DNA from: Halovivax gelatinilyticus
GTDB taxonomy: Archaea; Halobacteriota; Halobacteria; Halobacteriales; Natrialbaceae
DNA: 64,000 nt
Assembly: GCF_024300625.1 (NCBI RefSeq)
Contig: NZ_CP101322.1
Location: 3,051,992 to 3,115,991, forward strand
Direction: 5' to 3'
In this document: positions 25,244 through 33,178 of the stretch, piece by piece
Layout of the letters: every line of letters starts with the position of its first letter
Numbering within the stretch: the stretch's first letter is position 1
Made by a program: the position numbers and the translations under genes
The notes under the pieces: model-generated
Databases searched by the model: none
Told to the model about the DNA's origin: nothing
What the model saw: the letters and a program-made list of their open reading frames with translations, nothing else

Positions 25244-26806
25244 ATGACCGACGCTCGAGACATTCACGCGGCGACGAATCACGAACCCGACGATATCCAC
25301 GCACCGGACGACCGCGATTCGATTTCGCAACCGCGGCCGACCAAACGGTACCGTGACGTCCACCGGATCGACCTTGATACCGTCTCTCCGCCGTGGGATC
25401 CGACGCTGTCACTACTGACCGAAACGCGAACGGATCCGCTAGCAGATACCGACCAGACCGATCGGGCGGAACTCGATAGAACGACCGTCGCGACCCTGTG
25501 TTACGAGGCGATGGGGATTACCAGTGAAGTGGACCTGAACGGCACCCGTCGACGCTTCCGTGCCGCGTCGTGTACGGGGAAGCTCTATCACGTCGAGTGT
25601 TACGTCGTCTGTGCCGCCCTTCCAGCGCTCGACGCGGGCGTTTATCACTTCGATCCCGAAACGCTCTCCCTCGACGTCCTCCGTGAGGGAGACGTCAGGG
25701 GCGTCATTGCTGCAGCCGCAGGCGACCGAAACGGCGACACTTCAAGCGGTTCGACGATCGCCGACGCGCCAGTTTCGATCGTGACCACCTCGAACTGGTG
25801 GCGAAACGCCTGGAAATACGCGGATCGTACGTACATACACGCGTTCTGGGACACGGGAACCGTCCTCTCGAACCTCCTTGCCGCCGCACACGGTCTCGAT
25901 CTCCCGGCATCCGTTCTCGTCGGATTCGCCGATGATCCGATCGTTCACCTGCTCGGACTCGATCCGTCGGAGGAGGCACCGCTTTCGATCGTCCCCGTCG
26001 GGTGCGCCGAACCCGTGTCGGAGCCGGTTCGGCTCGGCCCCTTCGACCCGGACGTGGTTCCGGTGGCCGAGACGGTCGGTTCCGTCGACCGAATCCACGC
26101 CGCCTGGGAGGCGAGCACGCTCTCGGACGCCGGAGCCGTTATCGACTGGCGCGAGCGGGCTCGAGCGTATCGAGGCGACGAAGACGAGTCGTCCGTTTCG
26201 GGGGATCGGATCGAACTGGAGCCGGTCGATCACGATACGGCGTCGGCCCGGCCGCTCCATCCGGTGGTGGTCCGACGCGGTTCGTGTCGCGAGTACGCCG
26301 ATCGCGGCCCGTCGGCTCGCCAGCTCGCGACAGTCCTCGATCGAGCCACGCGGGGCGTCCCGGGTGACTGGAACGACGGCGAGGCGTCAGGCCTCGAGTA
26401 TCTGGACGCCTACGTCCTCGCGACGAACGTCGACGGCGTTCCGGACGGAACCTACCAGTATCGGCCGTCCACGGATGCGATGATCCGAATTGGCGACTGT
26501 GATACGGCGACCAAGACGCACCTCGCACTCGATCAGTCGTGGGCGGGTGACGCACACGTCAACGTCTACCTGCTGGCCGACGTCGACGCGGCCGTCGATG
26601 CGCTCGGAAACCGTGGGTATCGACTCGTTCAACTCGAAGCTGGACTGACGCTCGGTCGACTGTACCTGGCGACGTACGCACATCGCGACCTCGGCGGCGT
26701 CGGGCTGACGTTCTTCGATCGCCCGGTCGGTGATCACCTCTGCGGGCGATCGGACGGCCGATTACCGATGACGATGTTCGCGTTCGGTCGCCGTGGCGAG
26801 TCGTAA
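25244..26806 (+). CDS. SagB/ThcOx-type nitroreductase-fold protein, two domains
   Basis: 520 residues in two consecutive nitroreductase-like halves (about 70-270 and 330-515). N-terminal part: RFRAASCTGKLYHVECYVV, DAGVYHFDP, ADAPVSIVTT, RTYIHAFWDTGTVLSNLLAAAHGLD. C-terminal part: VVRRGSCREYADR, YVLATNVDGVPDGTYQYRP, DAHVNVYLLADV, RLVQLEAGLTLGRLYLATYA. This duplication is typical of SagB-family FMN dehydrogenases that oxidise azolines in peptide products. No YcaO cyclodehydratase or precursor peptide is nearby, so the substrate is open. Confidence 0.8.
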   Translation: MTDARDIHAATNHEPDDIHAPDDRDSISQPRPTKRYRDVHRIDLDTVSPPWDPTLSLLTETRTDPLADTDQTDRAELDRTTVATLCYEAMGITSEVDLNGTRRRFRAASCTGKLYHVECYVVCAALPALDAGVYHFDPETLSLDVLREGDVRGVIAAAAGDRNGDTSSGSTIADAPVSIVTTSNWWRNAWKYADRTYIHAFWDTGTVLSNLLAAAHGLDLPASVLVGFADDPIVHLLGLDPSEEAPLSIVPVGCAEPVSEPVRLGPFDPDVVPVAETVGSVDRIHAAWEASTLSDAGAVIDWRERARAYRGDEDESSVSGDRIELEPVDHDTASARPLHPVVVRRGSCREYADRGPSARQLATVLDRATRGVPGDWNDGEASGLEYLDAYVLATNVDGVPDGTYQYRPSTDAMIRIGDCDTATKTHLALDQSWAGDAHVNVYLLADVDAAVDALGNRGYRLVQLEAGLTLGRLYLATYAHRDLGGVGLTFFDRPVGDHLCGRSDGRLPMTMFAFGRRGES

Positions 26807-26940
26807 TCTCGTTTCAGATCGTTCTATCGCGACTAAGATAGTGAATCACGGTGGCGTTCCGTGCCGTTCACCGACGCAAACTGAGTTTGGGTACGAAATA
26901 ATTCTATAAACATTTTAATTATTATAATACTAAAATAGTA

Positions 26941-26948
26941 TTATATAT
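26941..26948 (+). promoter_or_regulatory. TATA box of the LVIVD-repeat gene
   Basis: TTATATAT about 27 bases before the ATG at 26972, inside a strongly AT-rich island (about 26895-26962). This spacing predicts a leaderless mRNA. The AT-richness is much greater than in neighbouring intergenic DNA. Confidence 0.7.
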
Positions 26949-26971
26949 CTACGAATTATAGTCGATGGAGT

Positions 26972-28684
26972 ATGCCCTCAAACCATACATCCACGTGTCG
27001 ACGAAGCCTCCTCCGTTACGCCGGCGCAATGGCTGCGGTTGGAAGCATTGGCGCCGTGAGTGGCTCGTCCGGAGAGACAGTGACCTCACAGGAACCGATT
27101 AGCTACGTGGACGTCCCGGGCGGTGCGGTCAATGCCGTTCCTGGTGTGGATGGCGTCGTCTACGTGGCGATTCTCGAAGGGATGGCGACGGTCGACGTCT
27201 CCGATCCGGATAATCCAGAACTGCTTGCGACGGTTACTGACACCGGATTGAACAACGTCTGGGACGTAAAGCAACACGATGATCGTGCAATCGTCGTCGG
27301 CCCGGCGAACACGACCGGGTCGGTAAACGGCGTCGGCCTGTACGACGTCTCAGATCCCGCCGATCCGGTGTTGCTCGACTTCGAGGATACGAATTACGCG
27401 ATCCACAATTCGTATCTGACCGAGGATATCGCGTACATCGTCAACAACTCCACTGCAGAGGCCGTGTTCTTCGACGTGTCGGACGATTCCATCACCGAGA
27501 TCAATCGGTGGGGACTTTCTAACGCATCGCTCTTACACGACCACTATGCTCACGACGACGTCCTCTACATGTGTTACTGGGACGACGGAACGGTGATGCT
27601 CGACGTCTCCGATCCGATGAACCCGTCGATGATTGGAAAGATACGTGACGGGAGCACCATCAGCCCGAACAACGATCACTACGTCGTCGTCAACGAAGAC
27701 TCGTCCATCTGTTGCATCGGGAAGGAGGCGATGGGTAGCTGGAACAATCTCGGTGTCGAACTCTGGGATATTTCGGACGAGACGGACACCCAATTTCTCG
27801 CCGAAATCGAACCACCGGACGAACCGACTGGTGAAGAGCGTACCTCGCACAACCTCGATATTTACGGCGACTACGTCTACACCTCGTGGTACGACGGCGG
27901 CGTCCGCGTCCACGACATCAGCGACCCGACCGCCCCCGAGGAAGTGTTCTGGTGGCGTGGGAATGGTACATCGTTCTGGACGGCCGAACTCACGACGCCC
28001 GGAACCGCGTTCATCGGATCGGACGCTCAACCCGCCGGCGGGAACTCACGAATATACACCTTCCCGGATCCGGGTGATCACGGTGAGGGTCCACCGGTCG
28101 CCCGCCTGTCGATCGATCCTTCGTCGCCGTCCGTTGGCGAATCCGTTACGTTCGACGGTTCGGACTCGAGCGCCCCGGGTGGCTCGATCACCGCCTACGA
28201 CTGGTCGGTCGATGGACAGTCGGTCGGCAGCGGTGAGACGATCACGCACGTCTTCGATTCTGCCGACACCTACACCGTCGAACTCACGGTCACCGACGAT
28301 TCGGGTGCAACCGACTCGGCCGCCGAGTCCGTCACCGTCGACGAAGACGACGGCGAGTGCGGTGACGAAATCGAGACGACCATCGAAGACGGATTTCTCG
28401 CCTGGTGGAACATGGATGACGTTCACTCCTACGCGACCCAGACGAGCGATCCGTGTGCCGTAACGATCGAACTAGCGGGACCGAACGTCGCGACGTACGA
28501 CCTGTATGTCACCTACGACGGCCGTACGCCGACGCCAGGTGACTACGACGACCGATCGACCGGCGATGGCTCGAACGAGACGATCTCCGCGCCGCTCGAG
28601 GGTTCGACCGACGTGGGTATCCTGGTCGACGGCGTGGACGGATGGGGCGAGTACACCGTCGCGATCACCGAAGAGGGAATGTAA
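26972..28684 (+). CDS. Tat-exported LVIVD-repeat protein with PKD and PPC-like domains
   Basis: 570 residues. A twin-arginine signal (CRRSLLRYAGAMAAVGS) begins the protein. Six LVIVD-type repeats follow to about residue 365, each ending in a D(V/I)SDP-like element (for example MATVDVSDPDNPELLATV and VRVHDISDPTAPEEVFWW). Then a PKD domain, about residues 374-460 (VARLSIDPSSPSVGESVTF). The end (about 480-570) resembles a pre-peptidase C-terminal domain. It is a secreted, probably beta-propeller-bearing surface protein with no catalytic motif I recognise. It is leaderless, preceded by a strong TATA box. Confidence 0.85.
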   Translation: MPSNHTSTCRRSLLRYAGAMAAVGSIGAVSGSSGETVTSQEPISYVDVPGGAVNAVPGVDGVVYVAILEGMATVDVSDPDNPELLATVTDTGLNNVWDVKQHDDRAIVVGPANTTGSVNGVGLYDVSDPADPVLLDFEDTNYAIHNSYLTEDIAYIVNNSTAEAVFFDVSDDSITEINRWGLSNASLLHDHYAHDDVLYMCYWDDGTVMLDVSDPMNPSMIGKIRDGSTISPNNDHYVVVNEDSSICCIGKEAMGSWNNLGVELWDISDETDTQFLAEIEPPDEPTGEERTSHNLDIYGDYVYTSWYDGGVRVHDISDPTAPEEVFWWRGNGTSFWTAELTTPGTAFIGSDAQPAGGNSRIYTFPDPGDHGEGPPVARLSIDPSSPSVGESVTFDGSDSSAPGGSITAYDWSVDGQSVGSGETITHVFDSADTYTVELTVTDDSGATDSAAESVTVDEDDGECGDEIETTIEDGFLAWWNMDDVHSYATQTSDPCAVTIELAGPNVATYDLYVTYDGRTPTPGDYDDRSTGDGSNETISAPLEGSTDVGILVDGVDGWGEYTVAITEEGM

Positions 28685-28779
28685 GAGCCAGAATTCGTCT
28701 AGACGGTTGAGTTGTGTTATTTCTTTGTCGATCTCTCAACGGTCCGTGGAACTCGTGTGAGACGGAAATCAGCGGCGGT

Positions 28780-29709
28780 TCAGTCGTCGGCCGTCGTCGC
28801 TCTGCTGGTTATGTCGACGGGTTCTGCGTCGACGCCGAGTTCGTCGATTGCATCCTGGGCTGCGCGCTTTCCGGAGACGAGCATGGCGCCGAACGTCGGG
28901 CCCATACGTGGCAGTCCGTAGGCCGTCGCGACGGCCATCCCGGTCGCGATCAGGCCCTCGTGGACGAGGCCGGTGTGTTCGACGACGGCATCTTCGGACT
29001 TGCCGACCCACATGGAGTCGTGACCGGGCGAGTCGTGGCCGGGTGCGCCGTAGGTGTCCGAGTCGGTCCGGTCCATGACCTGCCCGCGGTTGCGGGCGTC
29101 ACGGATACCCGGGGCGTCGAGCACGCCGCGCTCGTCGAGCTTCGTAATGGCCATCGCGTCGTGACCGGTCGCGTCGATGACGAGATCGGATTCGACGGCG
29201 ATCGGGTCGACGCACGTAATTTCGCGTGGAAGCGCGTGGACCGGCGTCCAGTTCATGACGATTCCGCCGACGCGATGGTCCTCGCGGATGACGATGTCGG
29301 TGAACTCCGTCATGTTCTGCATCTTCGCGCCCGCGTCGCAGGCGGCTTTGATGAGTCCAGAACAGGCTTCCGGTCCGTTCGCGACGTAGAGGCCGTCGCT
29401 GTCCTGAGATTGTTTGTAGGTGACGTCGAGTTCGTCGAGGACGTGCTGGGCTGGGTCGCGGACGGTGACCTTGTTCATCAGGAATCCACCGAGCCAGAAC
29501 CCGCCGCCGAGGTAGTTGTTTTTCTCGACGACCATCGTCTTCACGCCGCGTTCGGATAGCTCCTTGGCGGCCATCAGGCCAGATGGTCCACCGCCGATGA
29601 TGATGACGTCCGAATCGGAGAAGTCCATGAACTCCTCGGTCCACTCCTGTCCGATCGCGCGGGTGACGTCCGCTTCGCCAACGTCGCTGAACTGTTCGAA
29701 GTCGCTCAT
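28780..29709 (-). CDS. thi4: Thiamine thiazole synthase Thi4
   Basis: 309 residues with a Rossmann FAD/NAD motif [16 protein letters not shown] at about 36-51. It makes ADP-thiazole from NAD, glycine and sulfur for the thiamine pathway. The sequence at the sulfur-donor position is CVDP (Cys166, codon 29212-29214), followed by VIDATGHDA. Methanococcal Thi4 has His here and uses sulfide; plant and yeast Thi4 have Cys and sacrifice it. The Cys here fits the suicide type. [10 protein letters not shown]-like [17 protein letters not shown] is the C-terminal conserved part. No TPP riboswitch motif is visible upstream; ThiR (43264) is a likely regulator. Confidence 0.95.
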   Translation of the reverse strand: MSDFEQFSDVGEADVTRAIGQEWTEEFMDFSDSDVIIIGGGPSGLMAAKELSERGVKTMVVEKNNYLGGGFWLGGFLMNKVTVRDPAQHVLDELDVTYKQSQDSDGLYVANGPEACSGLIKAACDAGAKMQNMTEFTDIVIREDHRVGGIVMNWTPVHALPREITCVDPIAVESDLVIDATGHDAMAITKLDERGVLDAPGIRDARNRGQVMDRTDSDTYGAPGHDSPGHDSMWVGKSEDAVVEHTGLVHEGLIATGMAVATAYGLPRMGPTFGAMLVSGKRAAQDAIDELGVDAEPVDITSRATTADD

Positions 29710-29934
29710 ACAACTCGGTGTTATCTCCCGGTAGTGAAAAGGCTATCGTGACGATCTCTGCGTTGTATTGTCGAAACCAACCCTGCGTGTGTATTCAGGT
29801 TTCGTCGGTGAGACGACCGGTTTCGGGGTCCTAACGGCCGTCGTGCATCTGTACGCCGCTCTGAACGGCCTCCCTTCGTTTGGCCCGGCACGTGCAAGGG
29901 CCGGCCCCTCACGATTCGGCGCCGATGAACGAGT

Positions 29935-30594
29935 ATGGGATTACGAGAGGATGCGACGAACGCTATTCGTCGGACGATACTCCCGCAAATTCACTACCTC
30001 CTGCACGGGACGTTCGACGGATACGCCGTCAGCCACACCACTGAAGACGAGTACGTCGCCACCGTCCACTGCAGCGAATCCGAGATCGAATCGATGCTCT
30101 CTGCGGTCGGGTTCTCTCGGAACCCGATCGCGTCGCTCAAAGTACGATTCGACGGCAACACCTCCGAGGGGTCGTGGGTCTGGCGCGACCACCTCCTGTC
30201 CGACGACCAGCTTCACGTGGTCTTACACACGCTCGACGGGCGCGACGACCGGGTCGACGTCTACGCCCACTGGGAACGTTCCTGGATCCGTCATCCCTAC
30301 GCCCATTACGTCGCACGAGGGTACGATGCCGACCGGGGTGTGGAACTCACGCAGGAACTCTTCGATCGTTGGGCCGGACAGACGCTCTCGAACGGAACGA
30401 CGGTCAAACTCGAGCGGGATAACTCGCTGGCGAGGCAAGCGAGCGAGTACGTCTCGCTCTCGTACTATCGAGTGACGGAGTGGGTCATCGCCGTCCGCGA
30501 TCGGATCCCGCTCGTCGACGGCGAGCGTTCGTTCACTGAGGATCGCTCCGACGAACGCGATACCGTTTCGCCGCGAATCACCGACGACATCTGA
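29935..30594 (+). CDS. Conserved haloarchaeal hypothetical protein
   Basis: 219 residues, soluble. Recognisable segments are GTFDGYAVSHTTEDEYVATV, VGFSRNPIASLKVR, WRDHLLSDDQLHVVLHTL and VDVYAHWERSWIRHPYAHYVARGYDADRG. The mix of strands and conserved Trp/His residues suggests a compact alpha+beta fold. I recognise no domain, motif or catalytic residue set. It is divergent from thi4 and convergent with hflX, and stands alone. Function unknown. Confidence 0.65.
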   Translation: MGLREDATNAIRRTILPQIHYLLHGTFDGYAVSHTTEDEYVATVHCSESEIESMLSAVGFSRNPIASLKVRFDGNTSEGSWVWRDHLLSDDQLHVVLHTLDGRDDRVDVYAHWERSWIRHPYAHYVARGYDADRGVELTQELFDRWAGQTLSNGTTVKLERDNSLARQASEYVSLSYYRVTEWVIAVRDRIPLVDGERSFTEDRSDERDTVSPRITDDI

Positions 30595-30728
30595 CCGGAG
30601 ACGAGCGGAATTTCTGCGCGCGTTCGCCCCCTCGAACGACCCTCGGCCGGCCGTTCGAGTCGATCGCTGTCGATGATTGCGGTGAGGTTGTCGATCAACA
30701 CCCGATCAGGATCGATTGCCCGCCTGGA

Positions 30729-32030
30729 TTACGTCTCACTCTCCTCGAGTTCTGCGCGTGCGCGATCGATCACTGACGGTCTTCCCCGAACCTCGATGTC
30801 CATCTCGCTCGCGTCGTATGCCACGGACTCGACCACGGCTGCGTCGTACAGCCACGACAGCGTTCGCATGGATTCGTCGCACTGGGCGACGGTGAACGAG
30901 TCGGACTCCGTCGGGAGTCGACGCACGAGCGCCTCCCGGACGGACTGGACGTTCGTTCCATCGACCGCGCTTATCGGAATCGGAGACGGCGCCGAGACGG
31001 CCTCGGTGAGCGCGTCTTTTCGGGTTTCGGAGACGGCGTCGATTTTGTTGAGTGCCGTGACGATCGATTCCTCGCCGACTCCCTGGTGAGAGAGCACGTC
31101 GAGCGAGACCTCGACTTTTTCTCGAATCGACTCGATTTCGTCGGTCGCGTCGACCACCAGGACGACGACGTCCGCTGCCCCCGCTTCGGATAGCGTCTCG
31201 CTGAACGACCGAACGAGGTCGTGGGGAATATCCTGGACGAATCCGACGGTATCCGTCACGAGTGTCGGCCGTCCGTCGATCGTCGCTCGTCGCGTCGTCG
31301 TTTCGAGGGTCTCGAAGAGTCGGTCTTCGATCGTGGCGACGCCGTCTTCGTCGGGATGATCGGGCGCCGCCGAATCGACCGCGAGATCGTCTGCGAGACG
31401 GTGTAACAGCGTCGACTTCCCGGCGTTCGTGTATCCGGCGAGCGTGACGAGATCGAATCCCTCTTCGCGTCTCCTGGTTCGGTACCGCTCTGCGGGCGAC
31501 GGTGACGATTCGAGTTTCCGCTCCAGTCGGTCGATTCGGTCGCGCACGTCGTACAGCGGCGACCCTTTCTCGGTTCGACGGTTGAGCATCCCCTCGTCTG
31601 CCGCTTCTCGAATACGCGGAAGTTCGTACCGCAATCTGGCGAGTTCGACCTGCTGACGAGCGCGGGGCCGGCGGGCCCGTTCGCCGAAAATCTCGAGTAT
31701 CAGTCGGTACCGATCGAACACTCGCGTATCGGCGGGAAGGCGACTGCGTAACGACGTCGATTGCGTGGGCGTCAATTCGCCGTCGACGACCACGAGATCC
31801 GCACCGTTTCGTTCTATCTGCTCGGCCAGTTCGTCGACCTTGCCGTCTCCGAGTTTCGTTCCGGGATCTGCGCGTCGGCGCTGCGTACACGTCCCCGCCA
31901 CAGTGTAGCCTGCGGCTTCGGTCAACGCTTCGATCTCGTCGGTTTCGACGGGTGCGTATTCAGCTAGCGTGGCAACGATCGCGGTCTGTCCGTTCGTCTG
32001 CGTCGATCTTCGTGCTGACTTTCGTGTCAT
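30729..32030 (-). CDS. hflX: GTPase HflX
   Basis: 433 residues from the ATG at 32030. An N-terminal HflX domain (about 1-175; PVETDEIEALTEAAGYTV, RVFDRYRLILEIFGERARRPRARQ) leads through a coiled coil to a G domain with G1 GYTNAGKSTLLH, G3 DTVGF and G4 NKID. HflX binds the 50S subunit and dissociates ribosomes, and is often part of stress responses. An upstream ATG at 32063 would add 11 residues, but a TATA-like TGTATACCG at 32053-32061 puts the start at about 32030, predicting a leaderless transcript. Confidence 0.9.
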   Translation of the reverse strand: MTRKSARRSTQTNGQTAIVATLAEYAPVETDEIEALTEAAGYTVAGTCTQRRRADPGTKLGDGKVDELAEQIERNGADLVVVDGELTPTQSTSLRSRLPADTRVFDRYRLILEIFGERARRPRARQQVELARLRYELPRIREAADEGMLNRRTEKGSPLYDVRDRIDRLERKLESSPSPAERYRTRRREEGFDLVTLAGYTNAGKSTLLHRLADDLAVDSAAPDHPDEDGVATIEDRLFETLETTTRRATIDGRPTLVTDTVGFVQDIPHDLVRSFSETLSEAGAADVVVLVVDATDEIESIREKVEVSLDVLSHQGVGEESIVTALNKIDAVSETRKDALTEAVSAPSPIPISAVDGTNVQSVREALVRRLPTESDSFTVAQCDESMRTLSWLYDAAVVESVAYDASEMDIEVRGRPSVIDRARAELEESET

Positions 32031-32337
32031 TAGTGTGGATTCGGCAGTACTCGGTATACACACGATTCCGGCTACCGACGGTGGGTGTCATCCATCACCG
32101 ACACGACCCGATCGAGCGAACGCTCGATCGTGATCAGATCGACTGCTCGAGTGAACGCGTATCGACGGACCGAACGCTCGCGGTTCGTGCCGTCGAGGCG
32201 TGCCCACTGGGCGACGGGAAACACCCGCTCAGCGTAGAGAAACGGTCTCCATTCTTCGAATCGAAGAACGAGCAATCGCGTAAAATAGTTTGTGGTCGAA
32301 CTGACCCGGACGATCGACGATTCCCGCGATCGAACGC
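32031..32337. other. Gap between the CoA ligase gene and hflX
   Basis: 307 bases. The hflX promoter is at the 32.05 kb end. A minus-strand open stretch of 67 codons (32072-32275) starts only at TTG, overlaps a TATA-like ACTATTTTA at about 32282-32290, and has a lower GC3 than its neighbours, so I did not call a gene. No hairpin, tRNA or repeat seen. Confidence 0.4.
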
Positions 32338-33120
32338 TCAGGCGAGGGTTCCGGATCGGATCGCGTCCTCGGCCGAGGTGAGCGCGTCATCGCGATCGAA
32401 ATCGGCGACGATATCCCGTAGTTCGTGATCGTCTGCGTCCGCCAGCTCGCGGGCGAACTCGGTCACGTTGGGAATCGCCCGGATCACGTTGTCGACGATC
32501 GGTATGTCGGCCACCTGTGGCGATCGAGAGAGCGGGTTGAGGTCGATGACGATCTCGGTCTTTCCCATCGCGCCCAGCGCTTCGGCGCGATCACCGTCTT
32601 CGAGCGGGACGACGACGACGTCGGCCGCGTATATCCCGTCTTCGTCCACCTTCGCGCGTTCCTGGTCGAGGTTCGGTATCCGCGCGGTCGCGGTCTGTCC
32701 CAGGACGCGTTTCGCGCCGTGGTCTCGCAGGTGGGTCGCGATGGCGTCTATCCGTTCGTCCGTCCGATTGAAGAGGTTAATCTCCAGGTCGGCGTCGACG
32801 ACATCCGCGAGTTCGACCATCTCTCCGGGGACCAGTGCGGCGACGTTTCCGTTGATCGAGAGCACCGGTTTATCCGCCAAAAGCAATTGTGCCGCCGCTG
32901 TGCGTTCGGCCTCCCGTGCAGATGGGATCGTTCGCTCGCCGAGCAGGTAGTCGAAGGCGCTCCCCCGTCCTTCGGCGTGCATCCCCTGGAGGTGGGTGAT
33001 CCCGTTCTCGACGCCTCGTTCGATCCGATGTCTGGTGACGAGATCCTCGTATCGGGGATGATCCGGTGGAATTTCGTCTTCTTCGTCGACCTCGGCCGGA
33101 ACGGTTTCGTACTCGCTCAC
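32338..33120 (-). CDS. 4-phosphopantoate--beta-alanine ligase (archaeal CoA pathway)
   Basis: 260 residues, GTG start. The segments RYEDLVTRHRIERGVENGIT, GRGSAFDYLLGERTIPSA, LSINGNVAALVPGE and IVIDLNPLSRSPQ are those of the archaeal phosphopantothenate synthetase family. The enzyme joins 4-phosphopantoate to beta-alanine with ATP; together with pantoate kinase it replaces the bacterial PanC/CoaA route. Its usual partner, pantoate kinase, is on the same strand at 36323-37150 but separated by a 2.8-kb DUF1508-repeat gene. A TTTTTA element near 33143-33150 would give a leaderless GTG start. Confidence 0.9.
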   Translation of the reverse strand: MSEYETVPAEVDEEDEIPPDHPRYEDLVTRHRIERGVENGITHLQGMHAEGRGSAFDYLLGERTIPSAREAERTAAAQLLLADKPVLSINGNVAALVPGEMVELADVVDADLEINLFNRTDERIDAIATHLRDHGAKRVLGQTATARIPNLDQERAKVDEDGIYAADVVVVPLEDGDRAEALGAMGKTEIVIDLNPLSRSPQVADIPIVDNVIRAIPNVTEFARELADADDHELRDIVADFDRDDALTSAEDAIRSGTLA

Positions 33121-33178
33121 GTGACTATCGTCGGTATCGGCGGTAAAAAGTGACGCGTTTACGCACCGGCCGCGGGCG

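Noticed and set aside
29710-29934. TPP riboswitch upstream of thi4
   Set aside because: The conserved TPP-binding sequence blocks (CUGAGA and the ACC...GAACCUGA type regions) are not present on the thi4 strand.
32072-32275. Minus-strand 67-codon frame between the CoA ligase gene and hflX
   Set aside because: Only a TTG start, GC3 lower than neighbours, and a TATA-like element placed too close to the start. It could be a small protein but nothing supports it strongly.
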